Notes: generated by a model from the sequence alone, not told the origin. A stretch of DNA of 64,000 nucleotides from Diphasiastrum complanatum (GCA_029204225.1 CM055103.1:1567720-1631719); one strand, 5' to 3'; numbered from the stretch's first letter, positions 49,556 through 60,615 are shown. Numbers and translations are program-made.

Positions 49556-50473
49556 GTATTCGGATGCTTCGTGGCTTGGATGTACTTCAATACTCTTTGC
49601 AAAGCCTTTGAATGTTGTAAGGCTGGATTGGACATGTATCTAGACAATGTGCTTACCATATATGCTAGATCAGGTCATGTGCAGATCATAGAATACATTT
49701 TAGATCCTATGACAGGCTGACAAGGATATATCTGCAGATTTCTTGCTGATCTGCTTCAGTTATGGGGCACATGTCTTTAGAAAGCTTGGATCCTGGATCC
49801 ATGGGTGTGTCTATCGGCTTGCAGTCCTCCATGCCATATCTGTGAAGCACGTTGGTTAGATAGGACTCTTGGCTAATAGTAATCCTTATGCTTGTGCGAT
49901 CTCTATTGATCTCCATACCGAGCAGGTAATGACTAGGTAATAACATAACTTGACCCGTTATGCTTGAGAGATACGTTTGAGTCCACGGAGCAACAAGTAA
50001 AATTGTGCTGCAACAAAAAGTGATTGATTCTTTCATACCAGGCCCTAGGAGCTTGCTTGAGGCCTATAGTGCCTTATGCAATTTACATACCAAATGCTCT
50101 TGGCCTTGACGGACATAACCTTTTGGTTGATAAATGAACATTTCTTCTAGTATATATCCGTGAAGGAATGTTGTCAGGATGTCATTTGGTGAATGTCCAA
50201 GTCTTTTGTAGCAGCTATAGCCATCAAGGTGTGAATAGATTGATGCTTTACCACTGGATTGAAGGTGCTAATGTAATCTATTCCATAAACTTTATCAAAT
50301 CCTCTAACTACCAATCGAGCTTTCCATTTGGATATTGATCCATTTGGCTTAAGCTTTAGCTTGAAGATCCATTTAGAGTCAATAGGTTCTATACCTACAA
50401 GAGGATTAACAAGGCTCGTAGTCTTGTTTTTCACCAAAGAAGTGTACTCACACACACACACACACACACACAC
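49556..50473 (-). pseudogene. copia family A reverse transcriptase fragment (third junction copy)
   Basis: The minus strand from 50473 reads G-I-E-P-I-D-S-K-W-I-F-K-L-K, K-A-R-L-V-V-R-G-F and Y-G-I-D-Y near 50290, then A-A-T-K-D-L-D-I-H-Q-M. It continues in shifted frames to G-M-E-I-N-R-D-R-T-S and D-T-P-M-D-P-G-S-K-L-S near 49790, and a thumb piece. This is the fullest N-terminal RT of family A in the window. No Y-V-D-D survives, and the frame is broken repeatedly after 50180. Confidence 0.8.
50449..50472. repeat. (CA)n microsatellite
   Basis: Same junction position as 31316-31338 and 44023-44046. Confidence 0.9.
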
Positions 50474-51185
50474 GGGCTCCTTCTCTAGACACTAGCTATC
50501 AAAGTTGTCGTCTCCTCATATGCATCTCCTCTCCCACTTGTTTCTAATAGGGCTCATCCTCGGCATATGAACCACAATGTAGTGTTATTCAAACTTCTCT
50601 TAATTAGACTTTTTGGTACTTTAATTCACATCAAAATATATTTAATACAATTCAGAATAAACTTTTTGTTTGCACTGTGATGGATACCATTGTGAGAAGC
50701 TCAAATCTTTTATGCTGAATAAAATCATTGTGGTATTGTTTGCAGGCTTTCTAATTACGACTACATGAAATCCATTTGTGTAAATCGATCCTCCTAAAGA
50801 TCATTATGGAAATATGTAGAGCACCTAGGTTTAATGACAATGCGGCCAAATTTTTCTTTGAGATGCAAATTTCTAGCAAAACGTTTGTAGGTGGAGTGTA
50901 TATAAATGAAGGCCCCTCTTATTGGGAAATCTAAAAGTGGAGGAGGTTTCACAGCTTGTGATCTAGTGCCAACTGAAGTGGCCTCAAGCTTGAAGGGAAA
51001 AAAAAAATTGGTTTGAGTTTAACAAATCAAACCAAAATTCCTACTATGTTAAACAGAGAAAGAAAACCAAGAAATTGATTCGGCAATTGCCAAAGTCTTT
51101 TTCAACAATGGTATCTCATTCAATGTTGGTGGAAGTCCAAAGTTCAAAGAATGTTTGCAACTACATCATGGCTTTCACTTTTCAA
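50474..51185 (+). pseudogene. hAT 5' region and BED relic (copy E), truncated
   Basis: It matches 44047-44760: non-coding part, TTTGCAG intron-like end near 50740, finger relic, and a linker to S-F-N-V-G-G-S-P-K-F. It breaks off at about 51185, where copia sequence of the other strand starts. Confidence 0.7.
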
Positions 51186-52690
51186 CAATTTTCACAGACA
51201 GTCTAATTAGCTGTGGAAATAGCATTAATAGTCATGTTAACCAATTTGTTATGATGCATGTACAAGATTGACCTCATGTTTAAGTGACCTATTTTTTTTT
51301 ATGATAAACATGAGCATCATAATTACTCATAGAAAGTGCATAATCGTGACTCAAGATATACAAATTTGGTTCTATGTGTGCAAAGAGGATTTCATTAGAA
51401 TTTCCATCAATAATAGTACATAGACTGGCAGTCAACAAAGCTCTATAGCCTTGATCAATGATCTTGCTAATAGACAATAAATTCTTTGTGAATTTGGGTA
51501 CGTAAAGTACACCATCTAACTGTCTAGTGATGCCATCAGAAAACTATAGTTGAATGGAGCCTTGGCCTTCGACCTTGTGTGAGCTTGAGTCTCTGAAGAA
51601 GATGTACTTTGAATCCGTTGTTGTGAGAGTAGAAAATAGGTTTTTACATGGTGTCATGTGCTATGAAGCACCTGAATCAAATGCATAAGATCTAAATCTG
51701 TCATGACGAAATAAAGTAGCATCAACTTGTGCACTATCATCAACACGAGACAACTTCTTACCAGTTTTGCAAGGGGTGATGGAAGGTTTGCACTCTGTCA
51801 TGTGAAATCTCTCTAATATCTCGAGCACATACTTGTTTTGACATAACCAAATATCATTGCTAGTTTGCCATACTTTGACATCCAAGCAATAGTGCATAAG
51901 ATCTAAATCTGTCATCTTGAATTGCTTGCACAAGTTGGCTTTGATAGAATGAATGATATATTATCATGATTGCCTGTGATAATAATATCATCAACATAAA
52001 GTACAATCAAGGCAATGTTATCTTCATTTATAAGAACATAAAGATTTGGGCCTGCACACCTCATGTTCTTGTCCTTTTGCCATAAAGCCCTGTGGTTGGA
52101 CCATGTAAACTTCTTCCTCTAAGTCACCATTCAAAAATGCGAACTTCACATCCATTTGATGGATCTTCCACCCAAAATGAGATGATAAGGTGTAGCATAG
52201 TCCACTTAGCCATTGGAGCAAATATCTCTTCGTAGTCAATTCTTTTGTTCTGCTCATAGCCCTTCACTACTAGACGTGTCTTATGTTTTGCTATTGTGCC
52301 ATCTGCATGAAACTTTGTTCTAAACACCCATTTGTTGTCAATGGGTTTCTTCCCCAGTGGTAGATCAACTAACTCCCACATACCATGTCTGTGGATGGAC
52401 TCCATCTCCTCTTCCATTGCCCTTTTCCACTCTTTGTGATCCTTTGCCTCATCAAAGGTTGATGGCTCTCGACACTTGAAAATGTCACTCATTAGGGCAT
52501 CGTTCACATGATAGCAATTGGGAGGCTTCCTTTTCCGCGTTGATCTTCTCACTTCTTCTTGTGTGCTAGATCCTGGTTGATTTAGCTTTGCATCCTTCAT
52601 GATCTTTTCATACCATTTTGGTATCTTAGACTCAGGTGATACACTTCGTGGAGAGTATGTGTCCCAAGGAGTGTCCAAGTAATGTCTCTT
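51186..52690 (-). pseudogene. copia fragment with shuffled pol order (family C)
   Basis: From 52678 downward it has a linker with R-R-S-T-R-K-R-K-P-P, then the RT start (E-L-V-D-L-P-L-G-K-K-P-I-D-N-K-W-V-F near 52340), [10 protein letters not shown] near 52150 in another frame, Y-V-D-D near 51990, and the post-RT stretch W-L-C-Q-N-K-Y-V-L-E near 51830. At about 51690 it jumps back to protease/pre-integrase sequence (D-S-G-A-S, L-L-S-I-S-K-I near 51480), which in an intact element lies upstream of RT. A deletion-plus-duplication or recombination between two copies is implied. Confidence 0.8.
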
Positions 52691-52739
52691 ACTTAAAGGA
52701 TTTGGCTACTGGTTATAGCCATGCATGCTAATGTCCTGA

Positions 52740-53280
52740 GCTTATGTAGAGACTCGGACGATCAAATTTCAGAAGGTTGTGGATTTCCTACATGATATGC
52801 AAGAAATACGACGGATTGCACATAAAAATGTCTAGTGTGCCCAGGATAGGGATCGTCATTATGCAAATATGAAAAGATCACCAAGAGACTTCCAAGTGAG
52901 AGATTGTGTATATTTGAGAATCCTGAAGGATTCGAGTGTAATGCATACCGACAAGTATTATAAATTGTCCCCTAGATATAGAGGACCGTATAAGATCTTG
53001 AAAAAGGTTGGATCCTTAACTTACCAATTGGAACTCCCGGAGGGATCTCAAGTGCATCTAGTATCCCATGTAAGCTGACTCTGGTAGAGTCTACGTGAAG
53101 GATAGCATCTTGGTTTTGGTGACCAATCAGACCTGTTGGATGAATCATCGGGTATATCTCACCCTAAACCCGAAAAGATCTTGGATACAAGAACTAAACA
53201 ATTGAGAAATTGTATAGCTACCAAGCATATGGTTCGAAAGAAGAGTCTCACAAACGATGATGATTTCCGGGAACAAGAAT
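52740..53280 (+). pseudogene. Ty3/gypsy integrase C-terminus
   Basis: ORF 52869-53078 shows the classic gypsy pol end: D-F-Q-V-R-D-C-V-Y-L-R near the start, K-L-S-P-R-Y-R-G-P-Y-K-I-L, then G-S-L-T-Y-Q-L-E-L-P and V-H-x-V-x-H-V-S. Upstream, in frame with one stop, is F-Q-K-V-V-D-F-L and A-Q-D-R-D-R-H-Y. Downstream another frame gives K-I-L-D-T-R-T-K-Q-L-R-N and an acidic stop region near 53280. No chromodomain was recognised. The rest of the element is missing. Confidence 0.85.
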
Positions 53281-53346
53281 GAAGCTTAAGGAGGAACTTT
53301 CCCAGTTTTAAGTTTTGAGGATAGAACTTGAATAAGGGGGGAAGAA

Positions 53347-53830
53347 CGTCATGCCCATGACTGGTCTCGGATAGCGTGTCCATGCTAGGGATCGATTGAC
53401 CAATAGCCCGTAAGTTAATTGTAATTATAAGAAGGGAATTGGGGCCCTTATGTGTACATGGTCATAATTAATGGTTGTAGGCCTGAACTCACGATGGTGG
53501 ATTTATATGGGTCTTTTAGTGAGTCTATGGAGCATTGGATGACGTGGCCCAGATAGGCTGCAGAGGTGTCCAGTGAGTTGTCATAGTGCACTACTAGTGG
53601 TGCATGGGCCTTGGAGAGTATAAGTGTATCTATTGGACTCTCACTAGTGTATCTATTGGACTCTCACTAGTGTATCCATGATTGTGAGACTCGTAGTCGT
53701 ATGCTACTGGTGTGATGCCTCATTCCTCTTTGTGATTCATCCATAGCTTGGGGGCAGATCCGTTTGATCTAGGTTTGGTTGGGTTGGTTTGTTCACCATC
53801 CGTTTCCTTTGTGTTGCTTGTTATTGGCAT
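53347..53830 (+). mobile_element. Ty3/gypsy 3' LTR, end uncertain
   Basis: A purine run AAGGGGGGAAGAA at about 53334-53346 is followed by CGTCATGCCC, one base from the common gypsy start TGTCATGCCC. The end near 53830 is a guess. A ~27-base unit (GTGTATCTATTGGACTCTCACTA) is tandemly repeated near 53624-53675. Confidence 0.55.
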
Positions 53831-54341
53831 GCTTAGAATAGGATCCTTGGATGAGCACTTTATTCTTTTTTCAGGAATTTTGGGGGGGTTGTTTCACAAG
53901 GTACCCCCATTTTTTGTTCCAAATACGGCCCTGGCGTCAATGAAAATGGAAGACCAACTTCTAGTGGCCCGAGTGTATTATAGAGTGGCGATGTTAGGCC
54001 ACCCATGGCCCCATAGATTTCAGACCTGGATAGCCACTACGTCAATGGTCATTTATGGGAGCTAGTGGGGCCACATCCAGCAGATGTGGTACCAACCACT
54101 CTATCTTCGAAGCCCCCCACCACTAGAGAGGCAAGGAGGAGGGAAGCAGAAAATAAGCATTCCGTGAGCATCTAGTCCCCAGAAATGAGACGAGATTTGT
54201 GTTTTAACAAGCTAGAGGATTTTGTGCACAAGGATGACAACGTCATTGGAGGTGGACAAAAACTTGGACATCATTTAATAGGCACAGTACAAATCTTAAT
54301 TGCGATAAGATAATTGTACTTGCAAATTGCGTCACCCTAAA

Positions 54342-54447
54342 GGGGACTTAGCTTAATGGTAAAGCATTGGGGTACTAACATATTGTTATGAGTTGATTAG
54401 CCCTCCACGGACTCCTCAAGATGCGGGTTCGATCCCCGCAGGCTCCA
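54342..54447 (+). ncRNA. tRNA-like sequence with pol III A and B boxes
   Basis: GGGGACT (54342-54348) pairs with AGGCTCC (54440-54446) at six of seven positions, counting G-T pairs, like an acceptor stem. TAGCTTAATGGTAAAGC gives an A-box/D-arm. GCGGG-TTCGATC-CCCGC (54423-54439) is a perfect T-arm with B box GGTTCGATCCC. The 106-base span is too long for a plain tRNA and no normal anticodon arm is obvious. It is a tRNA-derived (SINE-like) sequence or an intron-bearing pseudogene. Confidence 0.55.
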
Positions 54448-55060
54448 ATGTCATAAAGTTTACTTCTTACTCATCATCCTTTTGCTTCTTTCTTCCTTGG
54501 GTCATCGCAAATAACAAAGATCAAATTCTACCTCTCCTCCTTTTCGGTGATAGACATATCTTTGCATGCGATTAGGAACGAGAGCGAGAACAACGATATC
54601 ACTCCTCCTTTGCAATTGGACAGTCCATACAGAGAATAGTAGATAGCGTCATCAGCTGCAAGGTAAACAATTCCTATTCAATCCTTCGAAAACATACATC
54701 CAGCGCTTCCAGCTCCTCCTCCTTCTTCTTCTTCTTCAAAGTGAAAGACACAAACATTCTAATTTCTAAGTCTTACATTTACATTTCATAAGAATCTTCA
54801 ATACATGGATGGGACTGAGACTAAATGAGTTTATCAGCTAGCTCTGCCTCACCACAAACTACCTTTATCATTCGCTAATTGATTAAATATTTACAGGTAA
54901 CTAGTCATTTGGGCTCTCTGCTGCTGGTGAACTGATGAACATAGAATCATTAACGTTATAGTACTGTATTGATCAGCCGACCAAACGCAAACAAATCATA
55001 TGCACAATTCGGCTTTGGCTTCAAACAAATTTAGATTGTGTGCCACGCTCAGAATTAGAA

Positions 55061-55062
<2 letters not shown>

Positions 55063-55106
<44 letters not shown>

Positions 55107-55118
55107 TATGGAGAGAGA

Positions 55119-55160
<42 letters not shown>
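55063..55160. repeat. Compound microsatellite (TA)n(GA)n
   Basis: A TA run, a short AAAATATATGG break, then GA. Same module position as 9722-9820. Confidence 0.95.
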
Positions 55161-55166
<6 letters not shown>

Positions 55167-56430
55167 TAGCGAGCGCAGGATTACCAGCACAAGCATCATC
55201 ATGTATCATAAATATATTGAAAATGTTTCTCATTATGTTTTTCCTGCCATTCTTTAGAACGTAGCTACTAGCTACAACATTAAGTGAAATGTTTTTTACG
55301 AATGCTGTGTGAGCGGGCTCTAATCTCTTATTAAAAGTTCAATACAGCCTTTGTTTAAATACATCACTTCGTTCCATGCTACAGATTGAGTTCAAGTGGG
55401 TGAAACTTTGTAGAATTGGAACTTCATCCTTGATCATGAAACCTGGCCTACATTTCTTCTACGGCCAACAATACATGATGTTACAATGGTCGTCCATACC
55501 ACTGATCCATTCTCAACAATGTCTTCAAATCCAATCGTCTTGAATCTGCACATGAGCTACAATGTATGTCGAGTTTACACAAGTATATTCAGCTCGCTAG
55601 CTAGCTGCAAAACAACCTTGGACAGCACCTCGTCCAGATAGAAAATTAAAACAAGTACGTAGAATAGTAACCTTGTATCTTAATTCATAGAAAAATTAAA
55701 TATTCACAATGTTCTTCCAATTCAGCTTCAATGAAGAATTGTTGCAACCATGCAATGTCGTGTGAAGCCAATTATAAAATACATAAGAATAATGTGACTT
55801 TTATGCAAACAATTACATATTTCATTGAAATCAGGACCATCTTTGATCAAATACATGTAAGCTCTTGGTCCCAAAGATTTATCAAGCCAACATCTGCATT
55901 CAAGTTCATCCACCTAAATAATAATAATTTGCAGAAATGGTATCAAGTTTCCTACAATCATCTTGCATTATGGTACATCAATATTCACGGCCCCATACTC
56001 AATCCACATGTGTATAGTAGTCCATCAATTACAACCATCACCTTTGAATTCAACTAATTTAGAGCTAACTAATTTCATTCACCCAATAATCCACATAGAT
56101 CATCTAAACAGTCGTCTATAATTAAACCACACAAGCTTTCTTCAACACGGATAGATATATTCTCACATTTAGAAAGAGTTTGAATGATAGTTGCATATAA
56201 TATGTATTTTATATTGAAATGTCATATAATTAGCATATCATATAAATATGTATAACACTTATTATACAAATTTGATTACTATAATTTTTTCAATAGCTTT
56301 ACTTATTTAAAGAATTGTGACATTATTATATCTTAGCGTCCATATCTTTAAACATAAATATATGACGCATATAAGAATAAATTGATGTACTTGTATTTTG
56401 CATATAATGTGCCACGTCTAACTTGATCTA

Positions 56431-57285
56431 CATCTTGTCGGTTCAATAAAAAACCAGTAGCATGAAGAGGAGAGAGTGCAACATCTCTCATCTCTCATGA
56501 CAAAATCTCATAACTTCTGCTAACTTGGCTTTCAGATCATACTTCATTTGCTTGGGTATTTTCCACACTTTGATATAGTTTACCCACTCTTACAGATTCT
56601 CCATCAACAATTCTTAGGACATAATGGGTTTGCATATCTCGGCAAATTGTCCAGGTGCTCATCGTAATGTTGATCCCAAAACATCTTCTTCCACATCATG
56701 GGCTAACCTTCGATGCTTTGAATTTAGTCTTAAAACAAAATTGTTCCAAGATGAGTCAACAATAGTTTGTTGTAGGGCTTGTTGAGCTTCCATTGAAGTG
56801 ATCTATAGCAATGAATTGAGTGCCAAACCTTGTCTTTGTACACTTTAGGATGCTTTTGAAAATATGACAAGATTTGTATGACGTCTTGTCATCAATTGTA
56901 GTATCTTTCTTGTTACAACTCTGCTATCTTTCCAACATCCTTCAATAACAAACTTAAAGAACGTACAACACATGGAGACCAAAAGATTGAAGGATATTTA
57001 GACATGAGTAGCTCTCTAGCCTTTTTGTAGCTACTAGCACTATCGAATATAATTTTCACAAAAAAATTTATTCCAGCTTTGAAGGTTGCTTGTTCAATCT
57101 CCTCTGCCATGTACTTATGAACTCCACTTCAACACATGTCGAGGTTAGGAATATGGACCTCCTATGTTATGTCTGAGACAGAAAATTGAAAATTGGTCAC
57201 TTAGAAGCATCAATACATTCATCTTAAATCCTTCAGCATCCCGAAAGATTCTAGGTACCCTTCTATCTCTTGCTACACAATTCTT
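56431..57285 (-). pseudogene. hAT transposase DUF659 part (copy F)
   Basis: Minus-strand ORF 57110-56913 reads K-I-I-F-D-S-A-S-S-Y-K-K-A-R-E-L-L-M and F-W-S-P-C-V-V-R-S-L-S-L-L-L. A downstream frame continues to E-V-L/M-R-type sequence near 56530 and the F-L-N block. It has the arginine at the C-x-x-H position like copies B-D, plus its own changes (C-V-V-R). Small internal deletions occur near 56850 and 56925. Copia sequence starts at 57290. Confidence 0.75.
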
Positions 57286-57289
57286 TTGG

Positions 57290-57352
57290 TAAACCTATTT
57301 TCAACAACTAGCTACTAGAAAAAGTGTTCATAGAACTACAAGCTCAACAAAT
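57290..57352 (-). mobile_element. Start of copia-B 3' LTR, truncated
   Basis: On the minus strand a purine run TTGAGGGGGAATT is followed by TGTTGAGCTTGTAG at about 57352. The next ~60 bases match the copia-B LTR start. hAT sequence then replaces it. Confidence 0.6.
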
Positions 57353-57358
57353 TCCCCC

Positions 57359-58020
57359 TCAAGGAATACTTTTTAATCCTGCCAAATCAACAAGCATCAG
57401 ATGCTGTTCTTTCGAAAGGACCTTGGTAAGCATATCAGCTATCATATCCTTGGTTCCACAATACTCTACGACAAGCTTATTGTCATCAATCAGCTCCTTA
57501 ACAAACCTGTACTGAAAATCAATATGCTTACTTTTCTTGTGCTCCCCTCCATTCCCGCAAAAGAAAATATAGCTTTGATTATCATTTCTTGTGACCATCT
57601 TTCTCTGCTCCTCATGCTCCATTTTGTCAGCAGGTTCTGTATCCATAGTGCTTCTCTAGTAGCATAATTGAGTGCCATATACTCTGCCTGCATTGCTGAC
57701 AATGCAACACTTCTTTGCCTTGCACAGCCCCAACTTATTGTAGCATTTGAACAATTGAAAACATACCCTGATGTTGATCTCCTTGTGTCCTTGTCTCCTC
57801 CCCAATCTGCATCAGCATAACCTATTACTTTAATATCAAAATCAGTTGAATAGGTTAAATCCAAATTCGTTGTCCCTCTCAAATATTTGAGCATCCTTTT
57901 TGCAGCCTTCTGATGTGCTCTTCCTGAGTTGTTAGCAGACCTACTTATTTTATTCACGCTGAACGCTATGTCTGGTCTTGTGCACAAAGCCGCATACATA
58001 AGAGAGCCCACCAGATTTCA
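57359..58020 (-). pseudogene. pol: copia-B RNase H
   Basis: ORFs 58011-57490 and 57646-57359 read G-S-L-M-Y-A-A-L-C-T-R-P-D-I-A-F, Y-A-D-A-D-W-G-G-D near 57805, I-S-W-G-C-A-R-Q, S-A-M-Q-A-E-Y-M-A-L near 57675 and, after a frameshift near 57600, F-R-V/Y-x-F-V-K-E-L-I to M-L-T-K-V-L-S-K-E-Q. Metal-binding Asp and Glu positions are present, but the frame is broken and a stop separates it from RT. RNase H would digest template RNA during cDNA synthesis. Confidence 0.85.
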
Positions 58021-58130
58021 AAATGGCTTATTTTTCATCTCCTCCATTTCTTCATGATCTTTGGGTGTCATATCTGCACTTAATTCATGCCCCTTCTCTG
58101 CTAGAGTATTCATGACTTTGATTCAGTCAT

Positions 58131-59117
58131 CTAGTAATGAATGAGCATTTTCTGAATGTACCTGCTTTGTGTCATAATGGTAGTACCTATAGAGATATTT
58201 ACTTCTATCTGAATTCCCAGACAATAGGCTACTTCCCCCAAATCTTTTTCCTTGAATTTCAATGCTAGAGCTTTCTGGATCTCTCTAATATTGTGCTCAT
58301 CATTTCCTGTAATCAGAATATCATCCACATCTACTGCTAGCAAAACAATATACTGACCATTTATAAGAGTATAAATGCTTCCATCAGACATGCAGAGTTT
58401 CATTCCAAGTTTCTTCACAAATTTATCAAACCTCTGATTCCACTGCCTGCATCCCTGTTTTAGACCATATATGGCCTTCTTCATCTTGCAGTACTTGCTC
58501 TCTTCAACTTCAAGATCAAGCGGCTGTATCATGTAAATGGTTTCTTCTAGAAATCCATTTAAAAACGATGACTGCCAAATTCTCCAGTTCTTTTGAGTAG
58601 CAATTGCTACCATGATTTTTATGGAAGTAATGCTTACCATAGGTGCATAGGTTTCGGTGTAGTCTATCCCCTCTATCTGGCTGTACCCCTTTGCTACAAG
58701 TCGGGCTTTGAATCTGTCAACACTTTTGTCAGCTTTTGACTTAACTTTGTATACCCATTTGTTTCCAATCACCTTTGTATCTATTGGTACATCTGATAGT
58801 TCCCATACTTGGGTTTCTTCCATGGATTGAATCTCTTCTTCCATTGCTTTCTGCAGCTGAGCCAGTGTTTCAATTGTTTTGCCTCTATGAGTGTATTTGG
58901 TTCTAGTATGAAGTCTCCCCTTTCTTCCATTAGATATCTTTGATGCCCTTTTGATTGTAGTTGACTTCCTTAAGAGAATACTTTGATTTGGTTCTTTTCT
59001 TTTCTCATGATCTTTTGTTACTGCTGCATCCTGACTCTCAGCTTCTAGTTCAACTTGAAGATCTATGGACTGGACTTGTGTAGGTCGAACTGCTTCTATT
59101 TGAGAACTTATTTCCAA
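58131..59117 (-). pseudogene. pol: copia-B reverse transcriptase
   Basis: A 328-codon minus-strand frame holds an integrase-RT linker rich in K/E/S, then W-E-L-S-D-V-P near 58800, K-A-R-L-V-A-K-G-Y-S near 58695, N-G-F-L-E-E-T-I-Y-M near 58540, A-I-Y-G-L-K-Q-G near 58465 and D-V-D-D near 58335. Two catalytic features are damaged. The F-Q-L-D-V-K-T-A stretch that holds the first Asp is deleted (it reads I-W-Q-S-S-F-L-N-G), and Y-V-D-D has become D-V-D-D. The frame is open but the enzyme should be dead. Confidence 0.88.
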
Positions 59118-59301
59118 ATAATTCTTCTTGGAAGTATTTTCATCATAGTATGATTTGTCATCATAGAATTCTACATCTCTTGAAACTATAATCTTCTTAG
59201 TTTTTGGGATGTAAATCCTATATCCTTTCTATCTATCAGGATATCCAACAAATACCCCTTTTCTCGCTTTAGAATCAAGTTTTTCTTACCAATAGCTTCT
59301 A

Positions 59302-60000
59302 CTATGCATAGCACAAACAACCAAAGACCCTTATGTGAACTAGCCTTGTTTTGGACTTGGTCCAGAGTTCGTTTGGTGTCTTCCAGTTCAGTCTCTGTAT
59401 TGGCAATCTATTAAAAATATATGCGGCTGCAGACAAAGCTTCTGCCCAGAAAGATTTAGGCAAGTTATTTCCATACATCATGCACCTCACACTATTTAAC
59501 AAAGTTCGATTCATTCTTTCACTAACTCCATTCTGCTGTGGATTTTGAGGACAAATTAGTTGCCTTTTGATTCCTTCTTGCTCGCAAAACAGTTCAAATA
59601 CTTTGTTGACAAATTCCCTCCCATTGTGTGTTCTTAAGGCTAGAGGTGCTTGTCCCTTCTGAGTCTTACATGCATTCACATATTCTTTGAAAGCAAACAA
59701 GGCTTCTGACTTGAGCTTTAGAGCCTTAATGACTGTATAACGAGAATAATCATCCGTAATTGTTATAAAATATTTTGCAGATCCTACGGATGATATTTCA
59801 ATGGGTCCACAAAGATAACTGTGAACGAGCTCCAATATTTTCTTGCTAAAATGGTTATTGGATTTAGCAAATGGCTTCTTGTTCATTTTCCCTCTTAAGC
59901 ATGCTTCACACTGTTTACAGTTGATTTTCCCTTTTTCATTCCACTGTGCTTGAAATGATTGTTAAACTCTGCTTCTTGCTTATCCTTATTCTCCTTCAAA
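59302..60000 (-). pseudogene. pol: copia-B integrase
   Basis: A 194-codon frame from 59886, preceded by the C-K-Q-C-E-A-C zinc-finger end near 59910, covers the integrase core. The catalytic Asp in H-S-D is Tyr (L-V-H-S-Y-L-C-G-P near 59830). The second motif reads L-R-T-H-N-G-R-E-F near 59630 (Asp replaced by His). The Glu motif Q-Q-N-G-V-S-E-R-M-N-R is intact near 59540. It ends at V-F-G-C-L-C-Y-A. Two of three catalytic residues are gone in an otherwise open frame. Upstream gag and protease are absent. Confidence 0.88.
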
Positions 60001-60021
60001 ATCTGCAATACAACAATTGGG

Positions 60022-60060
60022 TTAGACATTAGGCATTAGGCATTAGGCATTAGGCATTAC
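60022..60060. repeat. 7-bp tandem repeat (AGGCATT)n
   Basis: About five units of TTAGGCA/AGACATT type. A short hairpin AATGCC-A6-GGCATT follows near 60093-60112. Confidence 0.85.
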
Positions 60061-60225
60061 ATTATGGATTACATTAGGCATGTATAATGCTTAATGCCAA
60101 AAAAGGCATTACATTTAGTTGCACATTACAGTAAAAAAAAACATGCTTTCCTTTCTTTGCTCTTTGGTTTCTCCAAGAGAAATGTGTTGTTGCATCTAAT
60201 TCATCAGAATCTTTTTCTTGTTTTT

Positions 60226-60352
60226 AGTGGGGGGGAAGGCCCTGCGGGAAGGCCTTCCTTGCTGGGAGGGCCCTTGCCCGAGGGCAGGCCTCGACCAGCA
60301 AGGAAGGCCCGAGGGCTTCGGGCCTTCCCCTACGTAATGCCATTGTGCGAAG
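60226..60352. repeat. GC-rich hairpin cluster
   Basis: An abrupt GC-rich island. GGCCTTCCTTGCTGG (60251-60265) is perfectly inverted at 60295-60309 around a 29-base loop. AAGGCCCGA (60304-60312) pairs with TCGGGCCTT (60318-60326) around 5 bases. T-rich DNA flanks it. Confidence 0.7.
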
Positions 60353-60357
60353 GTTGT

Positions 60358-60482
60358 TTTTCTTTTTTTTCTTTTTTTTTTCGTTTTTTGGCACTACGGT
60401 ACGGTCGTAGGGCCGTACGCGTGGACCAATTTTTTTTTTTTTTTTTTCGGTTTTTTGCCGTTTTTTTTTTTTCGATTTTTTT
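60358..60482. repeat. Poly-T stretches with a small GC hairpin
   Basis: Long T runs broken by single C or G residues surround GTACGG...CCGTAC (near 60398-60418). Read on the minus strand these are poly-A tracts. The poly-phenylalanine ORF across it is an artefact. Confidence 0.7.
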
Positions 60483-60525
60483 TGGATGTGGACAGCCAAT
60501 GACGGGCTGCCACATAGCACATGCA

Positions 60526-60615
60526 CATTCCACCGGAGAGAGGAGAGAGAACGTGCATTCCACCGGAGAGAGGAGAGAGAACGTGCATTCCATGAGAGAG
60601 AGGAGAGAGAATGAG
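60526..60615. repeat. 30-bp tandem repeat, three copies
   Basis: Unit ATTCCACCGGAGAGAGGAGA plus ten more bases ending ACGTGC. The third copy is diverged. Confidence 0.85.

Larger units (their letters stand above)
54046..56430 (-). mobile_element. hAT 3' tail module, fullest copy
   Basis: It continues on the minus strand from the hAT coding piece above it. It has the H-x-A-x-x-F-L-N block near 56440, the AT-rich part (56100-56400), the block with AGAAGAATTGTTGCAACCATG, the compound microsatellite (55063-55160), the GCTAGCTCTGCCTCACC block, the tRNA-like box and the GGTACCAACCACTC end. Homology with the 8910 copy starts at about 54046. No terminal inverted repeat could be fixed. Confidence 0.6.

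Noticed and set aside
54393-54575. 60-codon ORF overlapping the tRNA-like box
   Set aside because: It crosses the tRNA-like structure and is not conserved in the 9.2-kb copy.
60526-60615. Regular 30-bp repeats as a possible CRISPR array
   Set aside because: The units are contiguous with no spacers, and the sequence is a eukaryotic nuclear one.
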